A stretch of DNA of 64,000 nucleotides from Diphasiastrum complanatum (lineage: Eukaryota; Streptophyta; Lycopodiopsida; Lycopodiales; Lycopodiaceae). Shown here one piece after another: positions 35,497 through 47,167 of this stretch. The notes below the pieces were generated by a model that had not been told where the DNA came from, ran no database searches, and saw nothing but the letters and a program-made list of their open reading frames with translations. The translations under genes and the position numbers were made by a program. The stretch's first letter is position 1. Every line of letters starts with the position of its first letter. Location: contig CM055114.1 in the NCBI GenBank assembly GCA_029204225.1, positions 14,517,371 through 14,581,370 on the forward strand. The letters are read 5' to 3'.

Positions 35497-36860
35497 TTAG
35501 AGGAGGGCGCCCAACCTCTTCTCTCTTGTGTCTTGTGGAGATTGATTGATAGCTAGATCTTGGTGCCTTGACTCTTGTTTTCCTTCAGACAAAGCCTGTT
35601 GGCTTTTTGCGTGTATTTTTACAGGTATGTGATCAAGAGCTACTAGTGCTTTGTGGATAGAAACTTGATGTTTCTTCAGCTCCCTCTCAAAGCATGGTAG
35701 TCTTGTGATTCCTAGACTTGCTCTTTGTCCTTCAAACAATCCCTTATCTAGGGGTTTTGTGAATATATTAGCAACCATTTGTTGGTCAAAATGAATACAG
35801 TTCTCAGCTGGTCTTTCTCAACCATGTCTCTGATCAAGTGGTACTTGATCACAATGTGCTTCATCTCTGAATGAAACACAGGGTCCTTTGTCAGGTGTAT
35901 GGTAGAGGTTTGTCCACGGACAGGATCAACGGCTCATTAGCGCTCTCTCCCAGTCTGTCTAGGAACTGCTTGAGTCATGTCAGTTCATTGGAGTCACAAT
36001 AGCGACATATTCAGCTTCACAAGATGATTGTGCAGTGATCGTTTGCTTCTTGCTTACCCATAGAACTACGACATTTGTGACTATGGTGCAGCCTTTTGAA
36101 ATACTCTTATAGTCATCCTTTAATGATGCCCAACTAGCATCATTACAGGACTTGACTTGAAGTCCCGATCTGTGTGAATAGGTGGATGTACGATTGTCTA
36201 CATCTCCTCTCCAGCTTGCATCAGAATATCCACTGAGCTGATGAAGATTGTCATTGCTGACATCTCCATAGCAGATGCACTAGTCCATGGTAGCTCAAAT
36301 ATATCTCATGACTCTTATGAGAGCCTTCCAATGGGTAATGCTAGGATTAGCCATATATTGGCTGAGTGAGCTTACTGCAAAAGAGATATTTGCTCTTGTA
36401 CAGACCATTGCGTACATGAGAGATCCAAGTATCGATCGATAAGGATACTCTGTCATCTGCTCCTCTTCTTGCTTGGTCTGGGGACATTGGTCCTTTGACA
36501 AATGTAGGCTTGGATCCATCGGTGAGTGAGCTAATTTACAATTCATTAGATTGTATCTGTTAAGAACATTGTGAAGATACCTTTCTTGAGTGATGTAAAT
36601 TAGTCGTCTCGCTCTGTCTCTGTGGATTTGAATGTCCAAACAAAAGTGAGCTTCGCCCAAATCAATCATGTCGAACTCTGAAAACAGCATCTGCTTAGAA
36701 TCCTTGACCAAATTAGTATTGTTTCTGAAGAGCAACGTATCATGCACATATAAGGTGATGATAATGAAGGATTGCTACATTGACTTGGAATAGAAGTTGC
36801 AATCAGTAGTGCTTGGTTTGAATCCTTGTTCGGACCCATATAACACTTAAGTGCTGACAA
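35497..36860 (-). pseudogene. Ty1/copia RT end and RNase H
   Basis: 36830-36295 encodes the region from just before the active site (LYVHDTLLF, so the first Asp is His) through IDLGEAHFCLDIQI, SILGSLMYAMVCTRAN. 36295-35780 holds RNase H in broken frames (LWVSKKQTITAQSSCEAEYV), and 35778-35497 the last motif VANIFTKPLDKGLFEGQR. Overlap with the RT piece at 33 kb over the active site shows the two are not halves of one broken gene. Confidence 0.88.
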
Positions 36861-38435
36861 AAAGGATTAGAAATGAACGACATGTTGTTGTTGACTTGTA
36901 CATGGCCATGAAACAAATGGTAGAGACATAGGAATATAAGTTTTGGAAGTAGCACATAGATGGGACAAGAGTCACCATATTTAGTCGAGTAGGATAAAGT
37001 ACAAGTAATGGAGAATACATAGTAATGGACTAGATACTGTAATATTGAGATGATGAACATTTCATGGATAACATGAAGCATGTGTTTAAATTGTTGTTCA
37101 TGTAGAGAATGCCACTTCTTCAATCATCTCCAAGAGTTATATCGTGAATAGAGTGTTGTATGTTGTTCCCTTGTTTATCTTGTTTTGGTATACCCATGAC
37201 CTTGAAAATATGGTGCTTGTGTTTGTTTCTCCTACATATTGGAGTTGAGATTGTGGATTGTGGATTGTGTACATGTCATTCTACTTTGAGGGTGGTGAAG
37301 CTTGATGCTTCTTAGAGTGTGCCATGCTTGAGTGCATGAGGAGCAAACTAAAGATCAAGAAAGTTCAAAAGTGAAAATGATCTTGATGAGTTTGACATGC
37401 TACCTCAGACCATTTTATTCTAGTCCATAACTTGATATTATGATGCGGATTCTAACATTCCATTTTATTGTGAAAAGGATTTTGGCAACACAATAATGGT
37501 GTTTGATATGTCACATCACAAAAAAATTTAGCTATAGATACTTTGTCTCATGTTTTAAGACAAAAATGGAACAATATATTGTTCAGCTAGTAGAAAGTAA
37601 TATACTTTGAAAATGAGCTATTTTGAATTTTGAGCAAGTGCAATATTGAAGATGACAAAAATTGTTTGTTGGAGACAAATCTTAATCTAAAGTTAGCAAG
37701 AGTTTTATAATAGCATTGGTTGACAAGACACATTACTAAAGCCTATTACTTTTCTAATGAAAACTTCATCAATTTTTTGAATTACAAGACCAAAGACTTA
37801 TTCTCTTCTATAATAATCAGATGTCACTTTGACTTTTCTTTCCATGTACTTGTAAAAAGTTCTTAATCAGAGGGTAAGCTTTTGTCACAAAAAAAAAAAA
37901 CTAGCTGAAGATAGGAAATATTGTGTCAATGAATATCTAAATCATGAAGACGTAAGATACTAAAAAATGACAGGCACACTTACAATAGTATAGATCTAAT
38001 TACTATAAAATCCCTTGAGAAACTCTTATTCTTTCTTGGGATGCTTGGGTGTGTTTTGTGTGTGGGAGAACGGTAGTGATCCATTCTTTTGATGGATATT
38101 AAGGTGTGTTACAATCATAGGGCTAACAAATACCACAACTTGAAAACAAGGAGCTTCAAGTAAACATAGAACTCCAACATATGCAAATGAATAAAAGGAG
38201 TACATATAGCCTACAACAAATTTTTTGGAGGGTACCAATACATGGCATGGTAGTTCCCATTATGAGACAAGTGTTCCAAGTTACAAAACTTATGTGGTGT
38301 TAAGGTGTTGGGCTTCCGGTACTAGTTTTAAGAAATCAATTGATTAAAGATTCAAAGAATGTTAACCTCCAAAAGATTGATTATGATTTTTCTTTATAAG
38401 AATTTCATCTTTAGCAATATAAACGGATAAAGAAA

Positions 38436-38440
<5 letters not shown>
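36861..38440. other. No feature recognised
   Basis: Roughly 1.6 kb of AT-rich DNA with scattered short frames. No protein domain, LTR terminus or inverted repeat that I could support. Confidence 0.45.

Positions 38441-38490
<50 letters not shown>
38441..38490. repeat. (GA)25 microsatellite
   Basis: An uninterrupted run of 25 GA dinucleotides. Confidence 0.98.
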
Positions 38491-38493
<3 letters not shown>

Positions 38494-39284
38494 TTTCAAC
38501 ATAGTGGGGTGAGGCTCAACAAAAAGTTGACATACCAGGAGTCTTTGGAAATTTGAAGGAGAATATTAATCGGCAAAAGTTTTGAGTTGGAGGACATAGA
38601 AGGCAACATTATTTAGAAGCTGACAAGCCTTCAAAACTATAGGATATTAAAGGATACTGCTTGAAAGAACTTGCATACTATGAGAATAGGACATCTTTTT
38701 CTAAATGCACTCTGTAAACAAATTTGTAAGACGTTGATATTCAAAACATTGACACTTAATTTTTTATGTAAGAGATGCTAGGTTCTATGAAGACATTCAG
38801 AGAACCTTAAACCTCAAGATTTGTGATAGTAGTATTTATATGTCTCAATGAAATGATCTACACGATTTTGAGATTGTTATGTATTATATATTATGACAAC
38901 ATATGACATATAAGGGAGGCAAAATTCAAGGAAAAGGTTATTATTGAAAAACTTTAGAGAAATTAGATGTTGTAAAACTGCACTCAAAACTCAAAGCCGA
39001 GTTAATTTAATCTCATGTCTTAGCCTTTAGCCATTTCTTGGGGATGCTCCATTGAATGCCGAAGGTTTTAAAAAATACAACACATAATCTAGTATTCAAA
39101 ACATTTTATTTGACAAATTCTTAAGTTATAGTATTTGTAAGTCGTGAAATGAGTGTTTGCCTCCTCAGATGGAATACGTGCACCAATGCATGTAGAAAAA
39201 AATTGACCACAAAAAAAAGACCAAAATATAAAAAAATCTTTCCCCATTGAGGAATTTTTGCATCCTAGAACATTTCATTTTGGG

Positions 39285-39480
39285 CTACTAACCCAATGGG
39301 GTTGGCTTTGTTGGTTAGCTTGCCATCCAAAGTTTCTTTGATCCCAAGTTCGAGCCTCCCCTTGGAAATCAAGAAGCATTTTGGGCTACTAAGTTTCTTT
39401 GGTCCCAAGTTTGAGCCTCCCCTTGGAAATCAAGAAGCATTTTTGGCTACTGCCCTGGACTAAAGGCCTTTCCCTAATAG
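39285..39480 (+). mobile_element. tRNA-derived SINE-like unit with duplicated module
   Basis: GGCTTTGTTGGTTAGCTTGC resembles an A box and GTTCGAGCC a B box of an RNA polymerase III promoter, with spacing near that of tRNA-derived SINEs. The B-box half is duplicated as a 61-bp tandem (39330-39390 and 39391-39451), the second B box reading GTTTGAGCC. A C-run and A-run follow near 39500. It could be a degraded tRNA-like sequence instead of a true SINE. Confidence 0.45.
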
Positions 39481-39649
39481 AAGGGCCTTAGAGGGTGAAG
39501 CCCCCCCCCAAAAAAAATGTGAATAACCCACAAAGCGGTGTCCGAAGAACCTTTTTTGAGTTGTCCTCAAAAAGCTTGTTTTGAAGCTTTCCATTTTTTT
39601 AAGGACTACTACACATAAAAGGCATTATATGCCTATGTAAAACACGACA

Positions 39650-39870
39650 AAAAATTTCATGACTACATTTCTTGAGAGAAGCGTCGCTTTCATTCCTATA
39701 CTTTGTCGGCTTTCCCGAACATCCACCCACAAGCTACTGGAGGCATGTTCTTAAAGAAAAATTTCATGACGCCAATTCTTGAGAGAAGCGCCGATTTAGT
39801 TCCTATACTTTGTCAGCTTTCCCGAACATCTACTCACAAATCTACCCACAAGCTAATGGAGCCATGTTCT
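39650..39870. repeat. Tandem duplication, about 110 bp
   Basis: AAAATTTCATGAC, TTCTTGAGAGAAGCGYCG, TTCCTATACTTTGTC and GCTTTCCCGAACATC recur in the same order in two halves (about 39650-39747 and 39759-39870), with small indels. Confidence 0.85.
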
Positions 39871-40465
39871 GACCTAGGTATTCCCCCCTCACTCCAATCA
39901 AGAATCAACACTTGCCCCATGCATTATGCATCTTATTAAAACCGTTTATAATATGCTGTTTTTCATGGCTGGTCACACTGGTCACTGGTCAAAGGATGGA
40001 CGGCTTAGGTTGGTAATAGGTACCTGACACAAGGGTCACTCGTCTAGCATTGGTCATCGGACCAGCGTGACGTGCGCACGTCACTAAGGGACGTGCAATG
40101 GGCGTCATCGACATTCGTACGCTTCTCCGTTTGCAATGGACGTCACACATGAAATCTTCGTACAGCTGCGTTGCCCCTGCCACTTGCTGCCACGTGGAAA
40201 AGGGTCACGTGATATCAGTCACGAGGTCCCGGTGATGGTCATATGAATATACCGGTGTGGGGGGCTAAGCACTTTGCACATGCAGAGGGGATTGTAGGTT
40301 TCGTGAGTTGGTAGGTTGGAGTGCACCTAAAATGAGGGGCATGTGCCATAGATTTTGGACACTTTTTACCGATTTTGATGTGCCAAGTTCCAACCAACCT
40401 AGAGCTCTTTCCCATGGACATGAAACCGATCTTCTTTTTCCCACCATCCATCCGAATTTGTGTCC

Positions 40466-40642
40466 TCATGAAAACTTTACAACTCTCTGGTGAGTAGTGG
40501 CTTCAGCGGGCCCTTCTACCTACCTTCTCAATCCGCTGTTGACCGAAATTTGTTTCGCCATGAAAATTTTAAAACACCTTTGTTGTGAGTAGTGGCTTAA
40601 GAGGGCCCTTCTACCTACCTTCTCAATCCTTGTTGACCGAAA
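40466..40642. repeat. Tandem duplication, about 93 bp
   Basis: GTGAGTAGTGGCTT, GGGCCCTTCTACCTACC and TGTTGACCGAAAT occur twice, each preceded by a CATGAAAA phrase. The second copy runs into the copia fragment at 40.65 kb. Confidence 0.85.
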
Positions 40643-40643
40643 T

Positions 40644-40760
40644 AGCCTATGGAGTCTCGACTGGAATTATCGAGCCAAGAGATGTCCAAGAACCACTCCA
40701 ATCAAAGGAGTGGTGTGAAGCCATGTCAAAGGAGTATGAAGCCTTGCTTGGCCTTTGACC
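40644..40760 (+). pseudogene. Copia RT N-terminal scrap
   Basis: IIEPRDVQEPLQSKEWCEAM then SKEYEAL is the well-known start of copia RT (EPxxxxEAxxxxEWxxAMxxEYxAL). It ends at once in stops. Same orientation as the LTR and gag that follow at 41.2 kb. Confidence 0.7.
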
Positions 40761-41164
40761 AGCTCCTTTTCTAGGATGGGTTGTTAAAAGGCTTTATTCT
40801 GATTCTTAACATGGCCGATTTCTCCCTTTATAATCTTGATTGGACATTTGATAATAATCTTTAATTTGAGTTTGGAATGATAATTCTTGTGAATTTGACT
40901 AGTTTAAATCAACCGGGCTGGTTTTTGGACTTTGTTGGCCCTTTGTTAGCTAGTGGTTACAACTTACAATACAATCACAAGTGACTTGGACTCTTGATTC
41001 TAGGTTGGCCACATGAGCCATTAGGTTTGTGCCATTTGGTAATGTGGAACTAGCATTGTTGAGCTAACTTTGCCCAAGAGCCCAACAAGCCTAAGATGCC
41101 ATTTCATAATCTGGAGATACTTGGTTAAGCAATTCCACTCAAGGACTTCGTGAGCTTGAGAGGG
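40761..41164. other. No coding feature; ends in polypurine-like tract
   Basis: No frame. The last bases GAGCTTGAGAGGG (41152-41164) directly precede an LTR start and look like a polypurine tract, similar to the GAGCTTAAGGGAGAG tract at 63.47 kb. Confidence 0.45.
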
Positions 41165-41934
41165 TGTTAGAAATGGTGAACTCCTGCAACTTTGTCGCAA
41201 CACGAACAAGACACGAAGGTCGAACGAGAACAATTCGTGACAGTCAACGTGTCTTTGACTCGAAGCACGAACGATTCGCGAATCGTAAACACACCTCCAG
41301 GACCGCAAACCGCAAAATGGACGCAAAACAAAAACTACTAAAAGAAACGAAAAGAACAAAAACACACGAAGAAAAATTTCGCGCTGCCAGCTGGCAGCTC
41401 AACGGGCTTCACGCCCAACTGAAACGAATAGCAACAACGGAGACTAACTAACTAGTTGATTAGCGTTAACTAGTCTTGTGATTCTACGTTTGGCTATCTT
41501 GTAAATTCCACATAGTGGAGGTATAAACGATCCTCTCTGGATCATAACTGTGTGATGAGAATTTGACGGAGATCTGTAAAAAACATAGAGAGACGTAGCG
41601 AATAGAGTAAGAAAGCAAAAATACCATAGTTGTGCATGAAAGTCTGCCAACGAGCAGAACACAACGTCAGAGCAAAGTGTCAATCCGCCAACGAGCGAGA
41701 CATTGACGATCTCGCTCTAAAACCAAACTAACAATATAGTCGCTCTATTTTGTGTATCTCTTGGCCTTATGCTGTGTCTCTTGATTGCTAGAAAAAGATA
41801 TGTTCTGTGATGCGTAGTCGCATGTCTGGGATCCTGTAAGAGCTTCCGCACGAAAAGAAAATTCAAAGACAAAAAATTGTTCGCGAATCAGAAGAGAGAA
41901 GACGAACATGAAACCAAAAAAAACTTCCGCTACA
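41165..41934 (+). mobile_element. Copia 5' LTR (770 bp)
   Basis: Starts TGTTAGAAATGG and ends CCGCTACA, followed without a gap by the primer site TGGTATCAGAGC (41935-41946). Repeated phrases such as TTCGTGACAGT and TTCGCGAATC occur within it. A polypurine-like tract precedes it, so like the LTR at 24.0 kb it carries signals on both sides. No second copy is seen in the window. Confidence 0.75.
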
Positions 41935-42019
41935 TGGTATCAGAGCATACAGGTCATCACTACTGATATTCCAACAGTGATTCCTCCAGACAACACAATA
42001 TGGCTACGACAATCTAGAC

Positions 42020-43433
42020 CAGAGTACCAATCAGTCTTGATGGTGCAAATTACAGATCTGAAAATTCAAAATCAAAACACTCCTGAAGGGCGAAGGCATC
42101 TGGTTGGTGACCGAGCTCTCAGAGGTGTAGCCTCCAAAGGGAGACCCAAGGAGAGCTGAATGGATCAGAAAGGATGAGCGCGCAATGGCGATCATCGTTT
42201 CGTCCATAAATGAAGATCTACTCATACAGATTGAAGACTACGAAAGCAACCATGCAGCATGGGAAAGATTCAAGCAGAAGTATGAAGTGAGGACTGTAGC
42301 TTCAGTCATGCACTTCACTCAACTCGCTGCATCAGGATAGGAGCACCAGGTCTCAGCACCACAGCAGCTGGTGTACTTCATGAAATTTCTACCGACGTCC
42401 TATCAACCACTGAGAATGCTCATACTGAGTCTAACAGATATGACATTCGACAAAGCAGTCAGTCTTGTCGTTGATGAGAGACTGATGAGAGACGAAGGAG
42501 AGGGAAGCAGTGATCAAGAGAAGGCTCTCTTCACGAAAGGAAAGAAGAAGAACAAAAACAAGCCAAGATTCGAGAAGACGAAGTCCTCGAATCAACAATC
42601 TTCTTCATGCGATCACTGCCACAAACCAGGCCATACGACCAACAAATGCTGGTTCAATCCAGCAATACCTTGCATGCACTACAAGAAGAAAGGGCATTCT
42701 GCATACGACTGCAGATTCAACCCAAAAAGGAAAAACAGAGCTGAAAAGGCAAACATTGTAGAGTCATCAAAGGATGCTGAAAGAGGTGACGAAGCTTTCA
42801 CGATACTCGACGAAGCTTCGACAAGCTAGTTCGAACATGGCTACGATGTGGTCATCGATTCAGGAGCAACATCTTACATAACCTACAACAAGAAGATCTT
42901 GATCAACTTTCACGAACTAGAAAATGACAGAGCGGTGATTCTAGGCGATGGAAGCAGACACGATGTCAAGGGCATTGGCTCTCTACAGCTACGAACACTG
43001 TCAGGCCAAGCAGAGCTGCCAAGAGCACTTTATGTGCCCACACTCAGAAAGAGTTATGCGAAGCTTGTCAGAAAGGCAAGCAACATCGGAATCCATTCAC
43101 ACACGAGGGAAGAAGAGCCAAGGAAGTCCTTGAGCTCGTTCACTCTGATGTCTGTGGACCGATGAAAACATATTCGCTCTCAGGTTCAAGATATTTTCTA
43201 ACGTTCATAGATGATTATAGCCGAATGACACGATCTACTACTTGAAGAAAAAATCCGAAGTATTTGATTCTTTCAAGAAGTTCGTGGCATTCGCAGAGCG
43301 ACACACCTCAAAAAAGATACAGATCCTTAGATCTGACAATGGAGGTGAATACAAAAGGACAGAATTCTCAAGATTCTGTGAAGAACAGGCATGCTATCGA
43401 TTTAGCCCTAATTTGTTCATAGTAAATAGCTAA
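42020..43433 (+). pseudogene. Copia gag, protease and integrase start, frameshifted
   Basis: The gag frame (42371-42829) ends in two knuckles, CDHCHKPGHTTNKC and CMHYKKKGHSAYDC, the second missing one Cys. After a stop at 42829 the protease reads VVIDSGATSYITYN. The pre-integrase linker (KLVRKASNIGIHSH) and parts of the integrase core (RSDNGGEYKRTEFSRFCEEQ) follow in changed frames to about 43400, where the element ends. RT and a 3' LTR are absent. Confidence 0.88.
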
Positions 43434-45109
43434 GCATAAGAGAGTCGAAAACGTCATTCTGTAAGCAAAAAGGTCCTTACAAGAGTTCTAGTTTATATCG
43501 AATCCCTTGTAATCTTACCATTATGCATAATTCTTTGTGCACGTTATCCTCTGGATTAATGCCAATTCAAAATAGAAGAAGCTCATACCTGGATAGATGT
43601 AGTTGGGTTTTCTTGTGACGATGCCATGACTTTCCCACAATTTGTGTACTCTTTATGAGCCAAAACATAAACTAGGTTTGAGTCTACGTCCCAAATAGTA
43701 GCAAAATTAAAAATGCTAAATGCACAATTAGGTTTTAATTCTTAAACGAGCATTTTAATCATAGTTTTATTCGTTAAGCAACCAACTCCAAATAGCAATG
43801 GTTGAAAAAGCACACTTCCATTTGTAACTATGTCAGTAATGATAAAAAAACATTTACTAGTAACAAATTTTGATACAACTTTGAGTATAAGAATTTGTAG
43901 ATAATAATCTAATAATAAAGTGAAATTCTAAATGCTCATTGTGCTAGTAGAGCCACAAGAGTTAATGCTTTGCAGAATTTGAATTTGGTCCGACTTCTAA
44001 TTGATACGAATTGATAGACTTGCATTCATAATTTTTTATTCAAGTTAAGATGCATTATGCTTTGCCAAAAAATCAATAATAAATGCATGACAAAAGCATT
44101 GGAGAGAGAAAAGAGTTCTAAATATAGGTGGTATTCTCACTCCAACCCAATATAGATCCAATTCAAGATTACAAGAACTCTTCTAAGATTTATTAGAGAG
44201 ACATAGAGGCTTCCAACAGGTCCAGCAAGCAATCATAAGCTCAGATCATGCAAAAATTGCATTTATGAAGTCCTTCAACAAGCAAAACTTCAAGATATTG
44301 GTGCATAAGTCCCCCAACTCCAAATTGGGTTCATGATGGCTCAAATCAAAGGCAATTCATCATATCTTTCAACTTGTAACAAGATCTAACAGGTTCAGAC
44401 CACCAATTGAGAGTTATTCAAGCTCAAAAAAATCACAAAAATACACTATTTTTTGATTTTTTGAGATTCGTAATGGTATATAATCACAACCAAACTTCAT
44501 GACAGCCTTAGGACATCATCATCGCCTCTGAAAATGTGCATGTAAAATAGTAGCCAAGGATTTTATGATAATCACCAAAAACATTGAAAAAACCACCAAG
44601 AAACCATGTTTTTGACCATTTTTCAACCAATTTTGCATTTTTTTGTGGATCAAACCCACATGCAAGTGCAATCAGGCCATATCTACTGTAATTTAGTAAC
44701 ATGCAAGCACTAAAAGTTTTTATTTCAGTCAATCATGGTTCATATAGCCCATTTCTAGCCAAAATCACTATCTTTGACCATAATCATGGCATGCATTCAT
44801 TAGAATCAATCATAATGACTGGAAAACAACAAGTACAATTTTGAAAAATGTTCAATATCAGTAGTTCTGATAAATTTCAAGCCCAAAAATTGAATACTAG
44901 CTCAAAAACTGCAAAAAACCATAAAAATTCCATAAACTTCCATCATTTTCTATGGAAAATTTTCATAATAATGATCATCAAACCAAAATAAGAGAAGCCA
45001 CTTACTTGGAGGTCAATTCCACCACTCGAAAGTTAAAAGCAAGGAAACAATACCAAAAAGTTGGGAAAAAGCAAAAAACAACTCCATATTCTGATCGATG
45101 CAAAGCCTT
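43434..45109. other. No gene recognised
   Basis: AT-rich sequence without domains. If the LTR and primer site at 45.1-45.6 kb are real, this would be the internal region of a minus-strand non-autonomous element, because no gag or pol motif is visible. Confidence 0.4.
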
Positions 45110-45607
45110 GTTCTGATACCACTGTAATGATCGCCAAGTGAAGATCTACCTAGATCATGTTGCATACAACCAAAATGACACGTGTGGAGCCAAGCCACCC
45201 AACCAACATGAAACAAAAATCGAAATCCCTAACCGCTTTACCCCCAAGCCATGGTGCCTGAATGCAAGAGAGGAGAGGATCCTGGGCTCTCGGAAACAAA
45301 AAAATTGAATGAGGAGATGGGCAAGTTCCACCAGGTTATGTAATCTCCAAATGATAGAGAATATTCTCCATAGGATCCCTCCATTCCTATCAAAATCAAT
45401 TGATCTCATATTCTTGCACAAAAGCTGTCAATCACCATGCAAAAGCTCCATAGATCCAATTACAGCACATGTGCCCTTACAAGGTTATTAATTACATTTT
45501 TGGCCTAGTCCAAAATGACGTGGTGTAACTAATAATCTCGTACATTGGAGTATCGGAAATCCAAGTCTAGGATTTTGCCGAATCCTATATACAGGACATA
45601 CGTAACA
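45110..45607 (-). mobile_element. Putative copia-type LTR with primer site
   Basis: On the minus strand the LTR runs from TGTTACGTATGTCC (45607) to GATCATTACA (45123), 485 bp, then one spacer base and TGGTATCAGAAC (45121-45110), a one-base variant of the initiator tRNA primer site. CTGTATATAGG lies near the LTR start. No coding sequence accompanies it. Confidence 0.5.
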
Positions 45608-47167
45608 ATTGTAAAGTCAAGAATCTAGAATCATTAATATTAAATAGCAAATAATGAAAATTATAGTTGTTTTTAATGCAAACTTGGCATTATTCAAATC
45701 AGAGAATAGTGAATGTTGAATTCTAAATTCATAAAAATTAATATTCAAAGTGAGAAAAAAAAACATTTCAATTACTACACAATGTAAAGCTAGAAAATGC
45801 CTCCATATTTTTCATGCATTCTTATTGAATGGTCATATTTACAAATCCCAAAAAATCACAATAATGACAAGGGCTTTGTGGTAGGCCACAACATTCTTTT
45901 TTTGGGGGGCGGGGGGTGGGAGGTGAGGGTGGGGTTGCGTTATGAGCCTAGAATCTTGGAGGCATGCACGTGTTTGAGCCCAACGTGCCTGAAACCACTC
46001 ATGAAAGTTTTTGGCTTCTTGGAGTGCCACATCATCGGGCAGCCAAAAACATACTCTCATAAGCAAAGAGCACCCCAGATCAATGGCTTATATAAGTGAA
46101 AACTGGAAACCTTTCAGGGGAGGGGGGGAACGCCCAAGGGCCCCATCAAGCAAGTCGCCGAGTGCAACGACCTTCCCCTACATCATGATGTGTGAAGACA
46201 TGTGTGAAGGTCACTTTTTTTTTTTCGGAATTTTTTTCCCTTATTTTTTTGTTGATTCTTTTCCACTTTGTTTCTTCGGTTTTTCTTTCGCACTTTTTGT
46301 TTCAGTTTTTTATTTTTGTAAATTTTTTTTTTCACGTTTTTTTTTTTTCAGGTCTTCTCATTTTCCAAAAAAAGATTTACATTTTTTTTTCAATTTTTTT
46401 TGAAAGAATGTGCATGAGGACACCAAGCTCATAGCGCATGTATATTTCTATGCGCTATGTGGCAACCTGTCATTTGTCATTGGTCACATACATTCCATCA
46501 TAACTTTCATGTACGTTAACTTTTTATGCACCATATCCTTACAACGGACATCCAAACAACCATTATCTAGTGTTCATAACTGGGCAACCCCATTATCGAA
46601 TATGTAATCACAATGAACATTTTCGCATCAAATAATTAATTCATTGAATGCCAATCTATCTAAGCCATTGGAAGCACTATCATGTATACCCCAAAAATGT
46701 GTATCCAGCAAGAAGTGGCTAAAACCATCTGTAAACTAAATGTGCGAGTGATCAGTCAGTTTTCTCTCAGTCATCTCCACTAAACTGAAAAGCTAGGGTT
46801 GAATTTCTGTAAATCTGGAGTTTGGGCACTTTCATATGTGATCTTCAAGATTTGGACAAGTCTCGAAAAAAATTTGCACGATGTTGACTTTATTTTGATG
46901 AATTGGACATTGTCATGAGATTTTGATATTTCTTCCTTGAAATTATTACTTTCTGCCCAATGTATAAGAGGCTACAGATGCTTGAAATGTCATGAACTTC
47001 AGTCAAAAAACTTTTCATGATATGTATGTTTGACGAAAAGTACCTGAAAAACAGTATAATTCTACAGATCTCTGTGCTAGGCGAGCAACATTCAGCTCTT
47101 TTAAATTATAATAAAGAGAACTATTTGCAAGATAAAATTGACCTATCCCTTGCAAACAATTTCACGT
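45608..47167. other. No gene; T-rich low-complexity tract at 46215-46402
   Basis: A G-run near 45900 and a 190-bp stretch that is mostly T on the plus strand. The frames seen across the T-rich tract translate to Phe-rich repeats and are not proteins. Nothing else supported. Confidence 0.6.

Noticed and set aside
32925-36860. One copia element circularly permuted around its RT active site
   Set aside because: The two RT pieces both include the region up to and including the active site and differ clearly in sequence, so they come from two elements.
41021-41451. ORFs of about 100 codons on both strands
   Set aside because: They lie across the 5' end of a copia LTR and have no domain.
46011-46434. 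130-codon Phe-rich ORF
   Set aside because: It is the translation of a T-rich low-complexity tract; no stop occurs because TTT dominates the frame.
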